From: Planotetraspora phitsanulokensis
GTDB taxonomy: Bacteria; Actinomycetota; Actinomycetes; Streptosporangiales; Streptosporangiaceae
Length of the DNA: 64,000 nt
NCBI RefSeq assembly: GCF_016863295.1
Contig: NZ_BOOP01000023.1
Location: 177,606-241,605 of the forward strand
Direction of reading: 5' to 3'
Below are positions 1 to 9,603 of the stretch, one piece after another; within the stretch, counting starts at the first letter, position 1; each line of letters starts with the position of its first letter. Under the pieces are notes generated by a model. It ran no database searches and was not told the DNA's origin. It saw only the letters and a program-made list of their open reading frames with translations. The position numbers and the translations under genes are program-made.

Positions 1-811
1 CCCGGTGCTGGATGGCGCCGGAGATGCCGGCCGCGATGTACAGCTGCGGCGACACGGTCTTGCCCGTCTGCCCGACCTGGAACTGGTGCGGATACCAGCC
101 CGCGTCGGTGGCGGCGCGGGACGCGCCGACCGCCGCGCCGAGCGAGTCGGCCAGCTTCTCGATGATCGCGAAGTTCTCACCGGAGCCGACGCCGCGGCCG
201 CCGGAGACCACGATCGCGGCCTCGGTGAGCTCGGGACGGGCGCCCCTCTCCTGCTTGACGCGCTCGACGACCTTCGCCGCACGGGCGGAGTCCGACAGGG
301 CGATCTCGACCTTCTCCTCGGCGCCCGCGCCGGCCTCGGCGACGGGAGCGGTGGAGTTCGGGCGGACCGCCACGATCGGCGTCCCCTTGGTCACGCGGCT
401 GCGCACGTTGACGCCGCCACCGAAGATCGACTGGTCGGCGACGAAGCCCTCGCTCAGGCCCACCGCGTCGGTGATCACACCGGAGTCGGTCTTGATGGCC
501 AGGCGGCCCGCGATCTCCTTGCCCTCGGCCGTGGCGGCGACGAGCACCGCGGCCGGCGAGGCGTCGGACACGAGCTTGGCCAGCAACTCGGCCTTCGGCG
601 CCACGACGTGGTCGACGATCTCCTCGCTCGACGCGACGTAGATCTTGGCCGCGCCGTACTCGGCGAGCTTGGCCTTCGCGGCGTCCGTGTACCCGGGGCC
701 GGCCCAGACGGCTGACGGCTCGCCCAGCGACCGCGCCAGGGTCAGCAGTTCGAGGGTGACCTTCTTGACGTCACCGTCGGCGTGCTCGACGAGCACCAGA
801 ATCTCACTCAT
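1..811 (-). CDS. etfA: Electron transfer flavoprotein alpha subunit (3' end cut by window)
   Basis: FAD-carrying subunit of the ETF heterodimer, which takes electrons from acyl-CoA dehydrogenases and passes them to ETF:quinone oxidoreductase. The 270 codons present begin MSEILVLVEHADGDVKK and include the C-terminal FAD-domain signatures VVSGGRGVGSGENF, GASRAATDAGW and PQLYIAAGISGAIQH. The family is usually about 320 residues, so roughly the last 50 lie beyond the left edge. It starts 11 bp after etfB and is surely cotranscribed with it. It could serve the acyl-CoA dehydrogenases encoded near 41 kb, but that link is inferred. Confidence 0.95.
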   Translation of the reverse strand, partial: MSEILVLVEHADGDVKKVTLELLTLARSLGEPSAVWAGPGYTDAAKAKLAEYGAAKIYVASSEEIVDHVVAPKAELLAKLVSDASPAAVLVAATAEGKEIAGRLAIKTDSGVITDAVGLSEGFVADQSIFGGGVNVRSRVTKGTPIVAVRPNSTAPVAEAGAGAEEKVEIALSDSARAAKVVERVKQERGARPELTEAAIVVSGGRGVGSGENFAIIEKLADSLGAAVGASRAATDAGWYPHQFQVGQTGKTVSPQLYIAAGISGAIQHR

Positions 812-822
812 CTCGGGGCCCC

Positions 823-1602
823 TCAGACGAACTTCTTCGACGCGAGGAACTCGGCGGCCTTCACGCCGCCGTCGCCCTCGTCCTTGACCACGGTGCCCGC
901 CGCGCGGGGCGGCGCGGCCGCGAATTCCACGACCTCGCTCCACGCGCTCGCCAGGCCGACCTGCTCGGCCGAGATCTCCGCGTCGCCGACGGCGAGCGTC
1001 TCGACCGGCTTCTTCTTGGCGGCCATGATGCCCTTGAAGGACGGGTACCGCGGCTCGTTGATCTTCTCGACCACGGACACGACGGCGGGCAGCGACGCCT
1101 CAACCCTGTCGAAGCCGTAGTCGGTCACCCGCTGGATCGTGATCGCCGATCCGTTCACCTCGACCTTGTTGGCGAGGGTCAGCTGGGGCGCGCCCAGCCG
1201 CTCGGCCAACATCGCGGCGAGCACGCCGGTGCGGGCGTCGGTCGACTCCGAGCCCAGGATCACCAGGTCGAAGCCGATCTTCTTGAGCGTCTCCGCCAGT
1301 GCGTAGGAGGTGGACAGGGCGTCCGAGCCGTGCAGCGCGTCGTCGCTGAGGTGGACGGCCTTGTCGGCGCCCATCGCGAGCGCCTTGCGGATGGTCTCGG
1401 TGGCCTTGGCCGGGCCCATGGTAAGGACGGTCACCTCACCCCCGTGAGCCTCCTTGAGCCGCAGCGCCTCCTCGACCGCGTACTCGTCGAGCTCGTTGAC
1501 GACGCCGTCGGCGGCGTCGCGGTCGAGCGTCTTGTCATCGGACCTCAGCTTGCGCTCGGTCGCCGTGTCGGGGACCTGCTTCACGCAGACGACGATGTTC
1601 AT
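823..1602 (-). CDS. etfB: Electron transfer flavoprotein beta subunit
   Basis: AMP-binding small subunit of ETF, 259 residues, the normal family length. It begins MNIVVCVKQVPDTATERK and has the typical stretch MGADKAVHLSD followed by DLVILGSESTDARTGV, the nucleotide-binding region. The ATG at 1602 is preceded by GGGAGGTCGG, a strong ribosome site, which excludes the longer in-frame extension upstream. It is the first gene of the pair with etfA. The 292 bp separating it from the kinase gene on the same strand must carry its promoter; no clear -35/-10 was recognised there. Confidence 0.96.
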   Translation of the reverse strand: MNIVVCVKQVPDTATERKLRSDDKTLDRDAADGVVNELDEYAVEEALRLKEAHGGEVTVLTMGPAKATETIRKALAMGADKAVHLSDDALHGSDALSTSYALAETLKKIGFDLVILGSESTDARTGVLAAMLAERLGAPQLTLANKVEVNGSAITIQRVTDYGFDRVEASLPAVVSVVEKINEPRYPSFKGIMAAKKKPVETLAVGDAEISAEQVGLASAWSEVVEFAAAPPRAAGTVVKDEGDGGVKAAEFLASKKFV

Positions 1603-1894
1603 GGCCGGTGGCCGACCTCCCCTTTCCGTACGGCTGACGCCGCGGTTTATCGGACGCGCCCGTGGGGGTACGCGCACGTCTTGCAAGACTGCCAGGAGCT
1701 CGTAAGGCTGATGACAGTGGGTGTCCCGGAGTCCTCCCTGGCCCCCAGGCGCCATGTTACCCGTGGGTAGCTTGGTCGCAAACTTCCGGCCACGGGCGAC
1801 GTGACCGTGCTCATACCCGGAAGTCCGCTCCCGCCACGATACCGAACTTTATTCCAGAACCTGCAGCCGCCCCGGCCGGTCGGCCGGTGAGCCG

Positions 1895-3250
1895 TCAGCT
1901 GGCGACGACGAGGGCGATCAGCAGGAACAGGACGGTGCCGACGGCGAGCAGCAGCGTCGTCGTGCTGAAGAGGCTGCTCAGCAGGGCCCAGACGGCCACG
2001 GCGCCGACGCCGCCGATGACGTCGACGAGCACGCGGGAACGCGACCGCGCGAGCAACCCCATCGCCGCGTCGGCCACGACGAAGATGCCGTACAGCACGA
2101 GCAGCAGGAGAGAGACCTCGGGCAGGTACTGCCGTGCCGCGGCGGCGAACAGCCCGACGACCAGGCTCGATCCGATCATCCAGCGCCGGTGCAGCTTCTG
2201 GCGGTGCCGGGCACGCGCGTCGTCGACCGACCGCTTCTTGGCGGTGGGTCGCCATTCCTGGGTCCGCGCCTCGCTGATCCCGCCGCCGGCGGCGGTCACG
2301 TCGGCGTCCCGGTAGTCGAGCGGGTGCCGTCCACGCGGCGGGACCGGCTCGGCGTATCCCTCGGCGTATCCGTTGAAGGGCGGAAGCTCGCCCGAGTACA
2401 GCGGGCCGGGCTGGGCGGACCGCCTGCCCGCGCCACGCGGCTCGGCGGGCTCGGCCACCGCGGGCGCGGCCACCCCGAGACGTGCGGCCAGTTGCGTCGC
2501 GTCCGGCCGCGCGGCCGGATCGGTCCGCAGGCACTCCGCGAGCAGGGGACCGAGCCAGGAGGGGACGCCGGACAGGTCCGGCTCGCGGTGGACGACCCGG
2601 TAGGCGACCGCCGCCGCCGGTCCCGTCCCGTACGGCTGCCGCCCCGCCGCGGCGAACGCCAGGGTCGCGGCCCAGGCGAAGACGTCGGCCTCCGGACCGG
2701 CGTCGCGGCCTTCCAGCACCTCCGGAGCCAGGTAGCCGGGCGTGCCGACCACGGCGCCCGACGCCGTGACGGAGGCGGACTCGAGCGCGCAGGCGATCCC
2801 GAAGTCGATCACATACGGCTCTCCGTCGGAGATGATCACGTTGGCCGGCTTCAGATCCCGGTGGACGACCCCGGCGGCGTGGATCGACCCGAGTGCCTCC
2901 GACAGCCCGCGCGCGAGCCGTACGAGATCGTCGCCCCGGACGGGGCCGTCGGACGCGATCACCGTGCTGAGCGGGCGGCCCTGCACGTATCGGGTGACGA
3001 TGTAGGGCCGTGCCCCGGTCAGCGAGGCGTCGAGGACCTCGGCGATGTGGGGTCCGCGCACCCGGCGCATCGTCTCGACCTCGCGGGCGAGCCGGGTGAG
3101 GGCGAAGGCGTCGGAGGCCACATGGGGGTGGAGCACCTTGACCGCGACGGTGTGGCCCCCCGCGTCGAGGGCCAGGTGCACCTCGCCGAATCCGCCGGAC
3201 CCCAGCAGGGAGAGCAGACGATAGGAGCCGAGGTCTTCCTGCGAACTCAT
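1895..3250 (-). CDS. Membrane Ser/Thr protein kinase (third of three in tandem)
   Basis: PknB-type eukaryotic-like kinase of 451 residues. Residues about 8-270 form the kinase domain: glycine loop LGSGGFGEVHLALD, Lys in VAVKVLHP, catalytic loop HRDLKPANV, DFG in VIDFGIA, and GTPGYLAPE of the activation segment. A short linker follows, then three or four hydrophobic segments at the C-terminus (from MIGSSLVVGLF to the end). There is no PASTA or other sensor domain. The start MSSQEDLGSYRLL was chosen because it lies just before the glycine loop; the open frame continues upstream only as out-of-register sequence over the preceding kinase. It is 41 bp from that kinase and probably last in the operon. 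Confidence 0.93.
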   Translation of the reverse strand: MSSQEDLGSYRLLSLLGSGGFGEVHLALDAGGHTVAVKVLHPHVASDAFALTRLAREVETMRRVRGPHIAEVLDASLTGARPYIVTRYVQGRPLSTVIASDGPVRGDDLVRLARGLSEALGSIHAAGVVHRDLKPANVIISDGEPYVIDFGIACALESASVTASGAVVGTPGYLAPEVLEGRDAGPEADVFAWAATLAFAAAGRQPYGTGPAAAVAYRVVHREPDLSGVPSWLGPLLAECLRTDPAARPDATQLAARLGVAAPAVAEPAEPRGAGRRSAQPGPLYSGELPPFNGYAEGYAEPVPPRGRHPLDYRDADVTAAGGGISEARTQEWRPTAKKRSVDDARARHRQKLHRRWMIGSSLVVGLFAAAARQYLPEVSLLLLVLYGIFVVADAAMGLLARSRSRVLVDVIGGVGAVAVWALLSSLFSTTTLLLAVGTVLFLLIALVVAS

Positions 3251-3291
3251 CCCGCTCCCTTCGCGCCGGTGCGTCCCGTCAGCCGGCCCGT

Positions 3292-5235
3292 TCAGTTCCA
3301 GAAGCTCAGGAACCCGACCCCGAGCCGGTCCAGGAAGTCGCCGACGAGACCGCCCACGAGGTTGCCGACGGTCTCCCTCCCCTGTTGCCGCAGGCTCGCG
3401 ATGACCACCGACGGTGCCCGCCACGGCGCCCAGGAGGCGGTCGCGGACATCGCCGTCAGCACGGCGAAGAACGCCAGTGCGCCCACCGCGATCGTGATGA
3501 CCATGGCGGCGCCCGGGCTGCGGATGGCGGAGCTCAGCGTCCGCGCGACGGCCTTGCGCGGCGCGCCGCCTCCGGGCAGGAGGAACAACCCGGCCACGAA
3601 GGCTGCGGCGGCGTACGCGGCCGACCTGTCGGTGCTGAGATCCCCGAGGTAGAAGAGGCCGCCCCACACGCACACGCCGAACATCGCGGCGAGCGGCACC
3701 TGGACCAGGGTCGCGAGCGCGGCCTTGATCAACGCCCACGGGGCGCCGGCCACGGCGATGAGAGGGTCCGCGCCGCTGCTGCCCCGGATGGAGCGTCGCT
3801 CCATGATGCCGTCGAGCAGGTAGTGCACCACGCGCAGGCACACCGACAGGCCGACGGCCACCAGGGCCATGGTCACCGGGAGCAGACAGGTCAGGGCCAC
3901 CAGCGCGACGAGCAGGGAGGCCGAGATGAGCGGATGGCTGCCCTTGTACGGAGTCTTCTGCTGGTCCCCCGCCTGCCGGCCCTGCGCGGGGGCGGCCTGA
4001 CCGGGCGGCGCGACGTTCGTGCGCGGGTCGGGATATCCGGCCACTCGCTGGTCGGGATGCGGCGGCGGCGCCTGAGCGGCCGGAGGCGGGTAGGCGGCCG
4101 GCTGGTACGGCGCGGGCTGGTAGGGCGGCGGCTGGGCCGGCGTCCCGTAGCCCGGCTGGGCCTGGCCGTACCCCTGCGGCTGCGGCGCGAACGCCGCCTG
4201 GCCCGCCGCGGGCGGCTCGCGGCGCGGGCGCTCCCGCTTGACGTAGTTCACCGGGGGGAGCAGATCGGAGTAGCTGTCGTCGGTGACGTCCGCGCCCTGC
4301 CGCCGGTCCGGGCGTCCCGGCCAGGTGACGTCGTCGTCGAGGACCCTCGTCCCGTCCGTGACGCGCCCGCTGTCCACCGTCGCGCCGAGCACTCTGGTGC
4401 CGCCGTCCTGCGCGTTCTCGTGCAGCACGGTCACGGAGGGATCGAGCGTCTGGGTGAGCCTCAGCAGCGACCCGGCGGAGGGGCGGGTGCCGACCTCCGT
4501 GGCCAGCGCGAGCCTGAGCCAGGCACGCAACCATCCCGGCGCCTGGTCGATGTTCGCCTTGCCCTCGAGGATACGGAAGCAGACCGCCTCGAACGTGCCC
4601 GTGCCGAACGGCGCCTTGCCGGTCGCCGCGAAGAACACCGTGGCCGCCAGAGCGTGCACGTCGGCGGCCTGGGTGATCTCCGAGTCGCGGATGATCTCGG
4701 GGGCCAGGTATCCGGGGGTGCCGACGAACATCCCCGTCTGGGTGAGCCGGGTGGCGTTGACCAGATGCGCGATGCCGAAGTCGATGACGAGCGGCTCCCC
4801 GCCGACGAGCATCACGTTCGCGGGCTTCAGATCACGATGGATGACGTCGGCGGCGTGAATCGAGGTGAGCGCCTCGCACAGCCCGCGGGCGAGACGGATG
4901 ATCTCCCCGTCCGGCAGCGGCCCGTCCTCCTGCACGGTCTGCTCCAGCGTCCGGCCGGGCGCATACCTGGTCACGATGTACGGCAGGGCGCCGGTCAGGT
5001 CGGCGTCGAGGACCTCCGCCACCCGCCTGCTCCGGACGCGCCGCATGGTCTCGACCTCGCGGGTGAGACGGTCGCGCGCCTTGAGGTCCGAGGCCACGTG
5101 GGGATGCAGGACCTTGACGGCCACCTCGCGGCCCTCGGCGTCCAGCCCGAGGTGGACGACTCCCATGCCGCCCTCGCCGAGCTGGCGTAACAGCCGGTAG
5201 GGGCCGATCCGTTCCGGAGCCTCAGTAGCCGACAT
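3292..5235 (-). CDS. Membrane Ser/Thr protein kinase (second of three in tandem)
   Basis: Kinase of 647 residues. The N-terminal domain (about residues 8-270) has LGEGGMGVVHLGLD, VAVKVLHP, HRDLKPANVML, VIDFGIAHL and GTPGYLAPEII, so all catalytic elements are intact. Residues about 330-440 are a proline/glutamine/alanine/tyrosine-rich linker with repeated YQPAPY-like units. The last 200 residues hold several hydrophobic helices. The kinase domain is closely similar to both neighbours, especially TRLTQTGMFVGTPGYLAPEII, pointing to local duplication, while the membrane parts differ. Start MSATEAPERIGPYRLL lies 11 bp after the upstream kinase stop, so they share a transcript. The target is unknown. 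Confidence 0.93.
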   Translation of the reverse strand: MSATEAPERIGPYRLLRQLGEGGMGVVHLGLDAEGREVAVKVLHPHVASDLKARDRLTREVETMRRVRSRRVAEVLDADLTGALPYIVTRYAPGRTLEQTVQEDGPLPDGEIIRLARGLCEALTSIHAADVIHRDLKPANVMLVGGEPLVIDFGIAHLVNATRLTQTGMFVGTPGYLAPEIIRDSEITQAADVHALAATVFFAATGKAPFGTGTFEAVCFRILEGKANIDQAPGWLRAWLRLALATEVGTRPSAGSLLRLTQTLDPSVTVLHENAQDGGTRVLGATVDSGRVTDGTRVLDDDVTWPGRPDRRQGADVTDDSYSDLLPPVNYVKRERPRREPPAAGQAAFAPQPQGYGQAQPGYGTPAQPPPYQPAPYQPAAYPPPAAQAPPPHPDQRVAGYPDPRTNVAPPGQAAPAQGRQAGDQQKTPYKGSHPLISASLLVALVALTCLLPVTMALVAVGLSVCLRVVHYLLDGIMERRSIRGSSGADPLIAVAGAPWALIKAALATLVQVPLAAMFGVCVWGGLFYLGDLSTDRSAAYAAAAFVAGLFLLPGGGAPRKAVARTLSSAIRSPGAAMVITIAVGALAFFAVLTAMSATASWAPWRAPSVVIASLRQQGRETVGNLVGGLVGDFLDRLGVGFLSFWN

Positions 5236-5246
5236 GTCGTCCCCCG

Positions 5247-7364
5247 TCACCGATACCCCGTCCCGTGAAGCTCCGTCAGGCGTTGCTGCACTGATTGAAC
5301 GTCGACCGAACCCCACAAGTCCCCTGCTATTGGTCTACCCGTGAAGCTGGTGAGCGCGACCAGCCCCACCAGGGTCGCGAGGACGCCGGCCCCCCAGGCC
5401 AGCTTCACCGCGGCCGCGCCGCCCGGCACCAGCGATGCGAGCATGCGCCGCATCTGCCGGCCGGGCGCCTGCACCCCCGGCCCCGCGCAGACGATCAGCA
5501 AGCCTACGGCGACCCCCCAGCTCACCGCGGCGGAAACGGTCATCGATCGCGCCAGGAGTGCGAGCAGCACCGTCACGAACGTCCCCGGCACCGCGGCGAG
5601 CGGCACGAGCAGGGCCGTGACGGCGATCGACTTGATCAGCGCGGCCGGCTCCGCCAGCACGCGGACCACGTCCGCCGCCGCCGCGCCCGCCGGCCTCTTC
5701 CTGCTCAGACGCGGCTGCGCGAGGTCGGCGGCCCTCAGCAGGACGACCGCGGGCAGGGCGACCAGGCACACCCGCATCGGCGCGATCACCGCCAGGCCCG
5801 TCATGGCGATCAGCAGCATCGTGCCGGCCACGCCGTACACCTTGGACTGCCGCAGCGCCATGCCGCCCGTCATCGGGGCGGCCTGGGCGGACGGCGCCGT
5901 GTTGGCCGCGTTCGCCGCGTTCGCCACGCCTGCCATGCCCGGCGCGGCTGCCATTCCCGCTGTTCCCGGCGCGCCCATGGCCGGGGACGCCACATGCGGC
6001 GCCGCCCGGTACGGAGGGACCCCGTGCGGTGGGGGCGTGTCGCGCGGGGGGACGCGTACGGTCGGCAGGAACGGCGCCGGATGCGGCTGCTGCACCCTCG
6101 GCGTCTGCTCGTAGGTACTCGGCGGGGTGACCCCGGGGGCCTGCTCGTAGAAGGCCTGGCTGGGCATGGCCGACTCGCGGAGCTCCTCCGAGGTGACCCT
6201 CCTGGTGGGGATGTCACCCTCCGCCGGAGGCCTGCCCGACGGGCCGGTCCCCCATCCGGGCCGGCCGGGGTCGGCGGGACGGCCGGCCGTCCCGGTCGGG
6301 ATGCCCGCCTTGCGCAGGTCCTCCCCCGTCACCCGGACGGTGGGGAACGGGTCGCCGCCGTGCTGGGCGGGACCGTCGTCGAGAAGCGACACGAACTCCC
6401 CGGCGGGCGCGCCGGACGCCGCCGGAGCGGGCCTCGCGTACCCAGGCTGCACGGCAGCACCGGCAGGGCCGGAGGCGCCCGGCGGCAGGGAGGCGCCGGT
6501 CCTGTCCCACCGGGCCGCCTCGTCGACCTCCGCGACGGTGGAGATCTCGTCGGGCGGGGTGTACTGGGAGCGGCGCGGCGTCAGACGATCGATCCACTGG
6601 AGCAGTTCGGCCGCCGCGGGGCGCTTCGCGGGGTCCCGGTGGAAGGCGGCCCTCAGCACGGGACGGAGCAGGTCGGGCGCGGCGTCGACGTTCGCCTTGC
6701 CGGACGTGATGTTGAAGAAGATCATCTCCAGCGTGCCCTTGCCGAACGGCGGCTGGCCCGTCGCGGCGTACAGCAGCGTGCCGGCCCAGGCGTGCACGTC
6801 GACCTCGGACCCGCCCTCCTGGCCTTCGATGATCTCGGGCGCCAGGTATCCCGGGGTGCCGATGAACATCCCGGTCTGCGTCAGCCGGGTGGCGTCGACA
6901 GCCTGGGCGATGCCGAAGTCGATCAGCACCGGCTCCTCGTCGAGCATGAGCACGTTGCCGGGCTTCAGGTCACGATGGATCACTCCGGCGGCGTGCACGG
7001 CGACGAGCGCCTCGGCCACGCCCCGGGCCACCTTGAGCAGGACGTCGAGCGAGAAGGCGCCGTCCTGTTTGACCATCTCGTCGATGGCGCGGCCGGGCAC
7101 GTAACGGGTGACGATGTACGGCCGCCGCCCGGTCACGTCGGCGTCGACGACCTCGGCGATGTGCGAGCCGCGGACCCTGCGCATGGTCTCGACCTCGCGC
7201 GACAGCCGCCTGCGCGCGACGTCGTCGCCGGCCACCTCGGGGCGCAGGACCTTGACCGCCACCTGCCTGCCGCGGGCGTCGAGGGCGAGGTGAACCACAC
7301 CCATGCCGCCCTCTCCGAGCCGCTTCAGCAGCCGGTATGGGCCCAGTCGGTCGTCCTGATTCAT
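5247..7364 (-). CDS. Membrane Ser/Thr protein kinase (first of three in tandem)
   Basis: Kinase of 705 residues and first gene of the kinase operon. It begins MNQDDRLGPYRLLKRLGEGG and shows Lys in VAVKVLRP, HRDLKPGNVL, LIDFGIAQA and GTPGYLAPEII. After residue 270 comes a long alanine/proline/glycine linker holding repeated short blocks of the type TVRVT/RRVTSEELR, which could be phosphoacceptor or interaction motifs. About four hydrophobic segments lie between residues 510 and 690. There is no extracellular sensor domain, so sensing may occur in the membrane or through the tail. The 105-bp gap upstream is comparatively A/T-rich and should carry the promoter. Confidence 0.93.
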   Translation of the reverse strand: MNQDDRLGPYRLLKRLGEGGMGVVHLALDARGRQVAVKVLRPEVAGDDVARRRLSREVETMRRVRGSHIAEVVDADVTGRRPYIVTRYVPGRAIDEMVKQDGAFSLDVLLKVARGVAEALVAVHAAGVIHRDLKPGNVLMLDEEPVLIDFGIAQAVDATRLTQTGMFIGTPGYLAPEIIEGQEGGSEVDVHAWAGTLLYAATGQPPFGKGTLEMIFFNITSGKANVDAAPDLLRPVLRAAFHRDPAKRPAAAELLQWIDRLTPRRSQYTPPDEISTVAEVDEAARWDRTGASLPPGASGPAGAAVQPGYARPAPAASGAPAGEFVSLLDDGPAQHGGDPFPTVRVTGEDLRKAGIPTGTAGRPADPGRPGWGTGPSGRPPAEGDIPTRRVTSEELRESAMPSQAFYEQAPGVTPPSTYEQTPRVQQPHPAPFLPTVRVPPRDTPPPHGVPPYRAAPHVASPAMGAPGTAGMAAAPGMAGVANAANAANTAPSAQAAPMTGGMALRQSKVYGVAGTMLLIAMTGLAVIAPMRVCLVALPAVVLLRAADLAQPRLSRKRPAGAAAADVVRVLAEPAALIKSIAVTALLVPLAAVPGTFVTVLLALLARSMTVSAAVSWGVAVGLLIVCAGPGVQAPGRQMRRMLASLVPGGAAAVKLAWGAGVLATLVGLVALTSFTGRPIAGDLWGSVDVQSVQQRLTELHGTGYR

Positions 7365-7469
7365 GGCCTAAGCACCATACCGACTAAAACACCGTCCATG
7401 AGTGAACCATCGCGCCACATTCCTAGTAAGCACAACGCCACAGAATGGTAAGTGGTTTCCCCCGAACGG

Positions 7470-8000
7470 TCACAGTGTGAGGGCGACGACCTCCGCACCG
7501 GTCGCCTCGACCAGGGCCTCACCGGAAAGCCCCAGCTTGGAACGGCGAACGCCACTCCCGATCACCACAAATGAACGACGAGTCACATTTTCGTCAACGA
7601 GGACGGGCCAGTCGGCGGGCAGCCCCACGGGGGTGATGCCTCCGTACTCCATCCCGGTGATCGCCACGGCGTCCGCCTGTGGGGCGAACGACGCCTTGCG
7701 GGCGTCCAGGTGCCTGCGGACGACCCCGTTCACGTCGGCACGATCGGTCGCCAGCACCATGACGGCGGCGTAGCGGGTCTCGCCGCCCCGCTTGGCCGCC
7801 ACGATCACGCAGTTGGCCGAGTCCTCCAGGGCGACGCCGTACCGCTCGCAGAACGCGGCCGTGTCCGCCAACTCCGCGTCGATCTCCGCCACCGTGAGAC
7901 CGGCGCCGGACAACGGGAAGCCGGGTTGCGAGATCGCCTTGGCCACCGGGTCCGCGACGAGGTCGAGCCTGTCGGCGGCGGGAGTCCAGTCGAGCTGCAT
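7470..8000 (-). CDS. YbaK/EbsC-type aminoacyl-tRNA deacylase family protein
   Basis: Single-domain protein of 176 residues, the normal length for stand-alone YbaK/ProX editing proteins that hydrolyse mischarged aminoacyl-tRNA. Visible family features are SANCVIVAAKRGG, the DARKASFAP segment holding the conserved Lys followed by a Ser, the GMEYGGITPVGLP turn, and the C-terminal VVIGSGVRRSKLGLSG strand-loop. The start lies 1 bp after the stop of the amine oxidase gene, so the two are translationally linked. Substrate specificity (Cys-tRNA, Ala-tRNA or other) cannot be read from the sequence. Confidence 0.88.
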   Translation of the reverse strand: MQLDWTPAADRLDLVADPVAKAISQPGFPLSGAGLTVAEIDAELADTAAFCERYGVALEDSANCVIVAAKRGGETRYAAVMVLATDRADVNGVVRRHLDARKASFAPQADAVAITGMEYGGITPVGLPADWPVLVDENVTRRSFVVIGSGVRRSKLGLSGEALVEATGAEVVALTL

Positions 8001-8001
8001 C

Positions 8002-9558
8002 TCAGCCCTCCTTCAACACGCGCTGGTGCAGTTGCGTGACCACCTTACGGGCGGAGTCGAGGGCCCCGGCCTGCCAGGCGATGAGGTGGGTGAGCCAGTC
8101 CCCGGCGAAGTAGACCCGGCCCGCGGGCTCCTGGAGCAGCGTGAACTCCGCGCCGTAGGAGGGCCACCCGACCCACGCGCCCTCGATGTGGGGCTGCTTG
8201 CGCCATGCGATGGAGACGCTGCTCAGGAGCTCGGTCCGGTACTTGTCGCCGTGGACGCGAATACCCTGCTGGATCGCCCGGCGTTCGCGGTCCGCGTGTT
8301 TCATCGCCGCGTAGGAGTCGGCATCGGCGTTGAGGTTGTAGTAGCCGACCACCAGACCCTGGACGCCGTTGAATCCGTACGACGGATACCAGATGTGCGA
8401 GATGTCCATGTCGGTCTCGGTGATGCCACCGTAGATGCGCTCGTCGGTCTCCCACCATCTACGGCGGTACTCGAGCCCGATCTTGCCCGCGGAGAGCGGC
8501 GTCGGGGTCCGCAGGGCGGCCACGACCCGGGCGTCGAGGTTGCCGGAGGTCCTGGCGAGAATGTGAGGCGGCATGGCCGCGACGCAGTAGTCCGCCTTGA
8601 CCGACCCGCCGCCGTGGACCACCTCGACGCCGTCGGGCAGGTTCGTGATCTTCGTGACCTGCGTCGACGTCTGGATGCGGTCCCTGCCCACCGCGTCGGC
8701 GAGCTTGTTCGCGAGGCTGTCCATCCCGCCCACGGGCTGGAACATGGGCATCGCCTGGTCGTAGTCGAAGGGGAAGGCGACCGTGCGGCCGAGGCCGTAG
8801 CGCAGCACCTCGGACATCGGCGGTAGTGGCCCCGGGCTCGTTCCGGCGTCGACGCCCGGGTCCGTCCGGTAGCCCCTGCGGGAGGTCCCCCGGTAGACGC
8901 CATCGTCGGAGAGGCCGCCGAACTCCGACACGAAGTCGAGCAACACCTCCCGGTCCGCCGACGTCACCATCTTGTCGAGCGTCCCCGCGTTCGTGGCCTT
9001 GGCCAGCAGCTCGCTCATGTACCCGTAGGTGTCGGCGCGTGCCATCCGGGTCCGGACGGGGGCCTTCATGCCGCTGTTGAAGGTGTAGCCGTTGGGATTG
9101 TCGTTGACGAACACCTCGACGGGGACGCCCAGCTCACGGCAGTAGTCGAGGGTGAGCATCCACTGGGCGATGCGCGCGGGCCCGGCGTTGAAGTAGACAC
9201 CTTCGCCGAACCTGGCCTCCTGCGTCTCCCCGCCCAGCTCGGTGATCTTGTCGCCGCCCCTGATGGTGAAGCTGCGCCCGCCGACCCGGTCGCGCGCCTC
9301 CAGCACCGTGCAGTCGTAGCCGGCCTTGCCGAGCTCGTAGGCGGTCGCGAGGCCCGCGATCCCCGCGCCGAGGATCACGACCTTGGCGGCCGCCTTGCCG
9401 CGTAACGCGAAGTCGGACCGTTGCGGCGGGGCGTAGTCGTCCTCGTGGCGGTCGGGCGCCAGGCCGAGGGCGCCCATGGCCGCGTACATGGCTCCTGCCC
9501 CGCCCGCGACGCCGAGCCCCACCAGCAGGGCCCGCCGTGAGATCGTCCCCTCGCTCAT
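8002..9558 (-). CDS. Secreted (Tat) flavin monoamine oxidase family protein
   Basis: FAD-dependent amine oxidase of 518 residues. The N-terminus reads TISRRALLVGLGVAGGAGA, a twin-arginine motif followed by a hydrophobic stretch, so the folded flavoprotein is probably exported by Tat. The dinucleotide fold VVILGAGIAGLATAYELGKA starts near residue 60 and continues into EARDRVGGR. The C-terminal FAD-contact region is YFAGDWLTHLIAWQAGALDSA. Members of this family oxidise amines or L-amino acids; the substrate is not predictable here. It is first in a two-gene unit with the YbaK-like gene. A pair of intergenic repeats lies directly upstream (9604-9675). Confidence 0.9.
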   Translation of the reverse strand: MSEGTISRRALLVGLGVAGGAGAMYAAMGALGLAPDRHEDDYAPPQRSDFALRGKAAAKVVILGAGIAGLATAYELGKAGYDCTVLEARDRVGGRSFTIRGGDKITELGGETQEARFGEGVYFNAGPARIAQWMLTLDYCRELGVPVEVFVNDNPNGYTFNSGMKAPVRTRMARADTYGYMSELLAKATNAGTLDKMVTSADREVLLDFVSEFGGLSDDGVYRGTSRRGYRTDPGVDAGTSPGPLPPMSEVLRYGLGRTVAFPFDYDQAMPMFQPVGGMDSLANKLADAVGRDRIQTSTQVTKITNLPDGVEVVHGGGSVKADYCVAAMPPHILARTSGNLDARVVAALRTPTPLSAGKIGLEYRRRWWETDERIYGGITETDMDISHIWYPSYGFNGVQGLVVGYYNLNADADSYAAMKHADRERRAIQQGIRVHGDKYRTELLSSVSIAWRKQPHIEGAWVGWPSYGAEFTLLQEPAGRVYFAGDWLTHLIAWQAGALDSARKVVTQLHQRVLKEG

Positions 9559-9603
9559 GCGCGGACCCCGGAACGTCCCCGCCGGCCCAGCCCCTCATCG
9601 GAC

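Noticed and set aside
3251..4534. Upstream in-frame extension of the third kinase over its neighbour
   Set aside because: It would overlap the second kinase in another frame, has no family similarity, and the true N-terminus MSSQEDLGSYRLL is recognisable.
3385..5190. Very long plus-strand open frame opposite the second kinase gene
   Set aside because: It is the antisense shadow of a gene with all kinase motifs; the translation is Arg/Gly/His-rich with no domain, a common artefact of G+C-rich codon bias.
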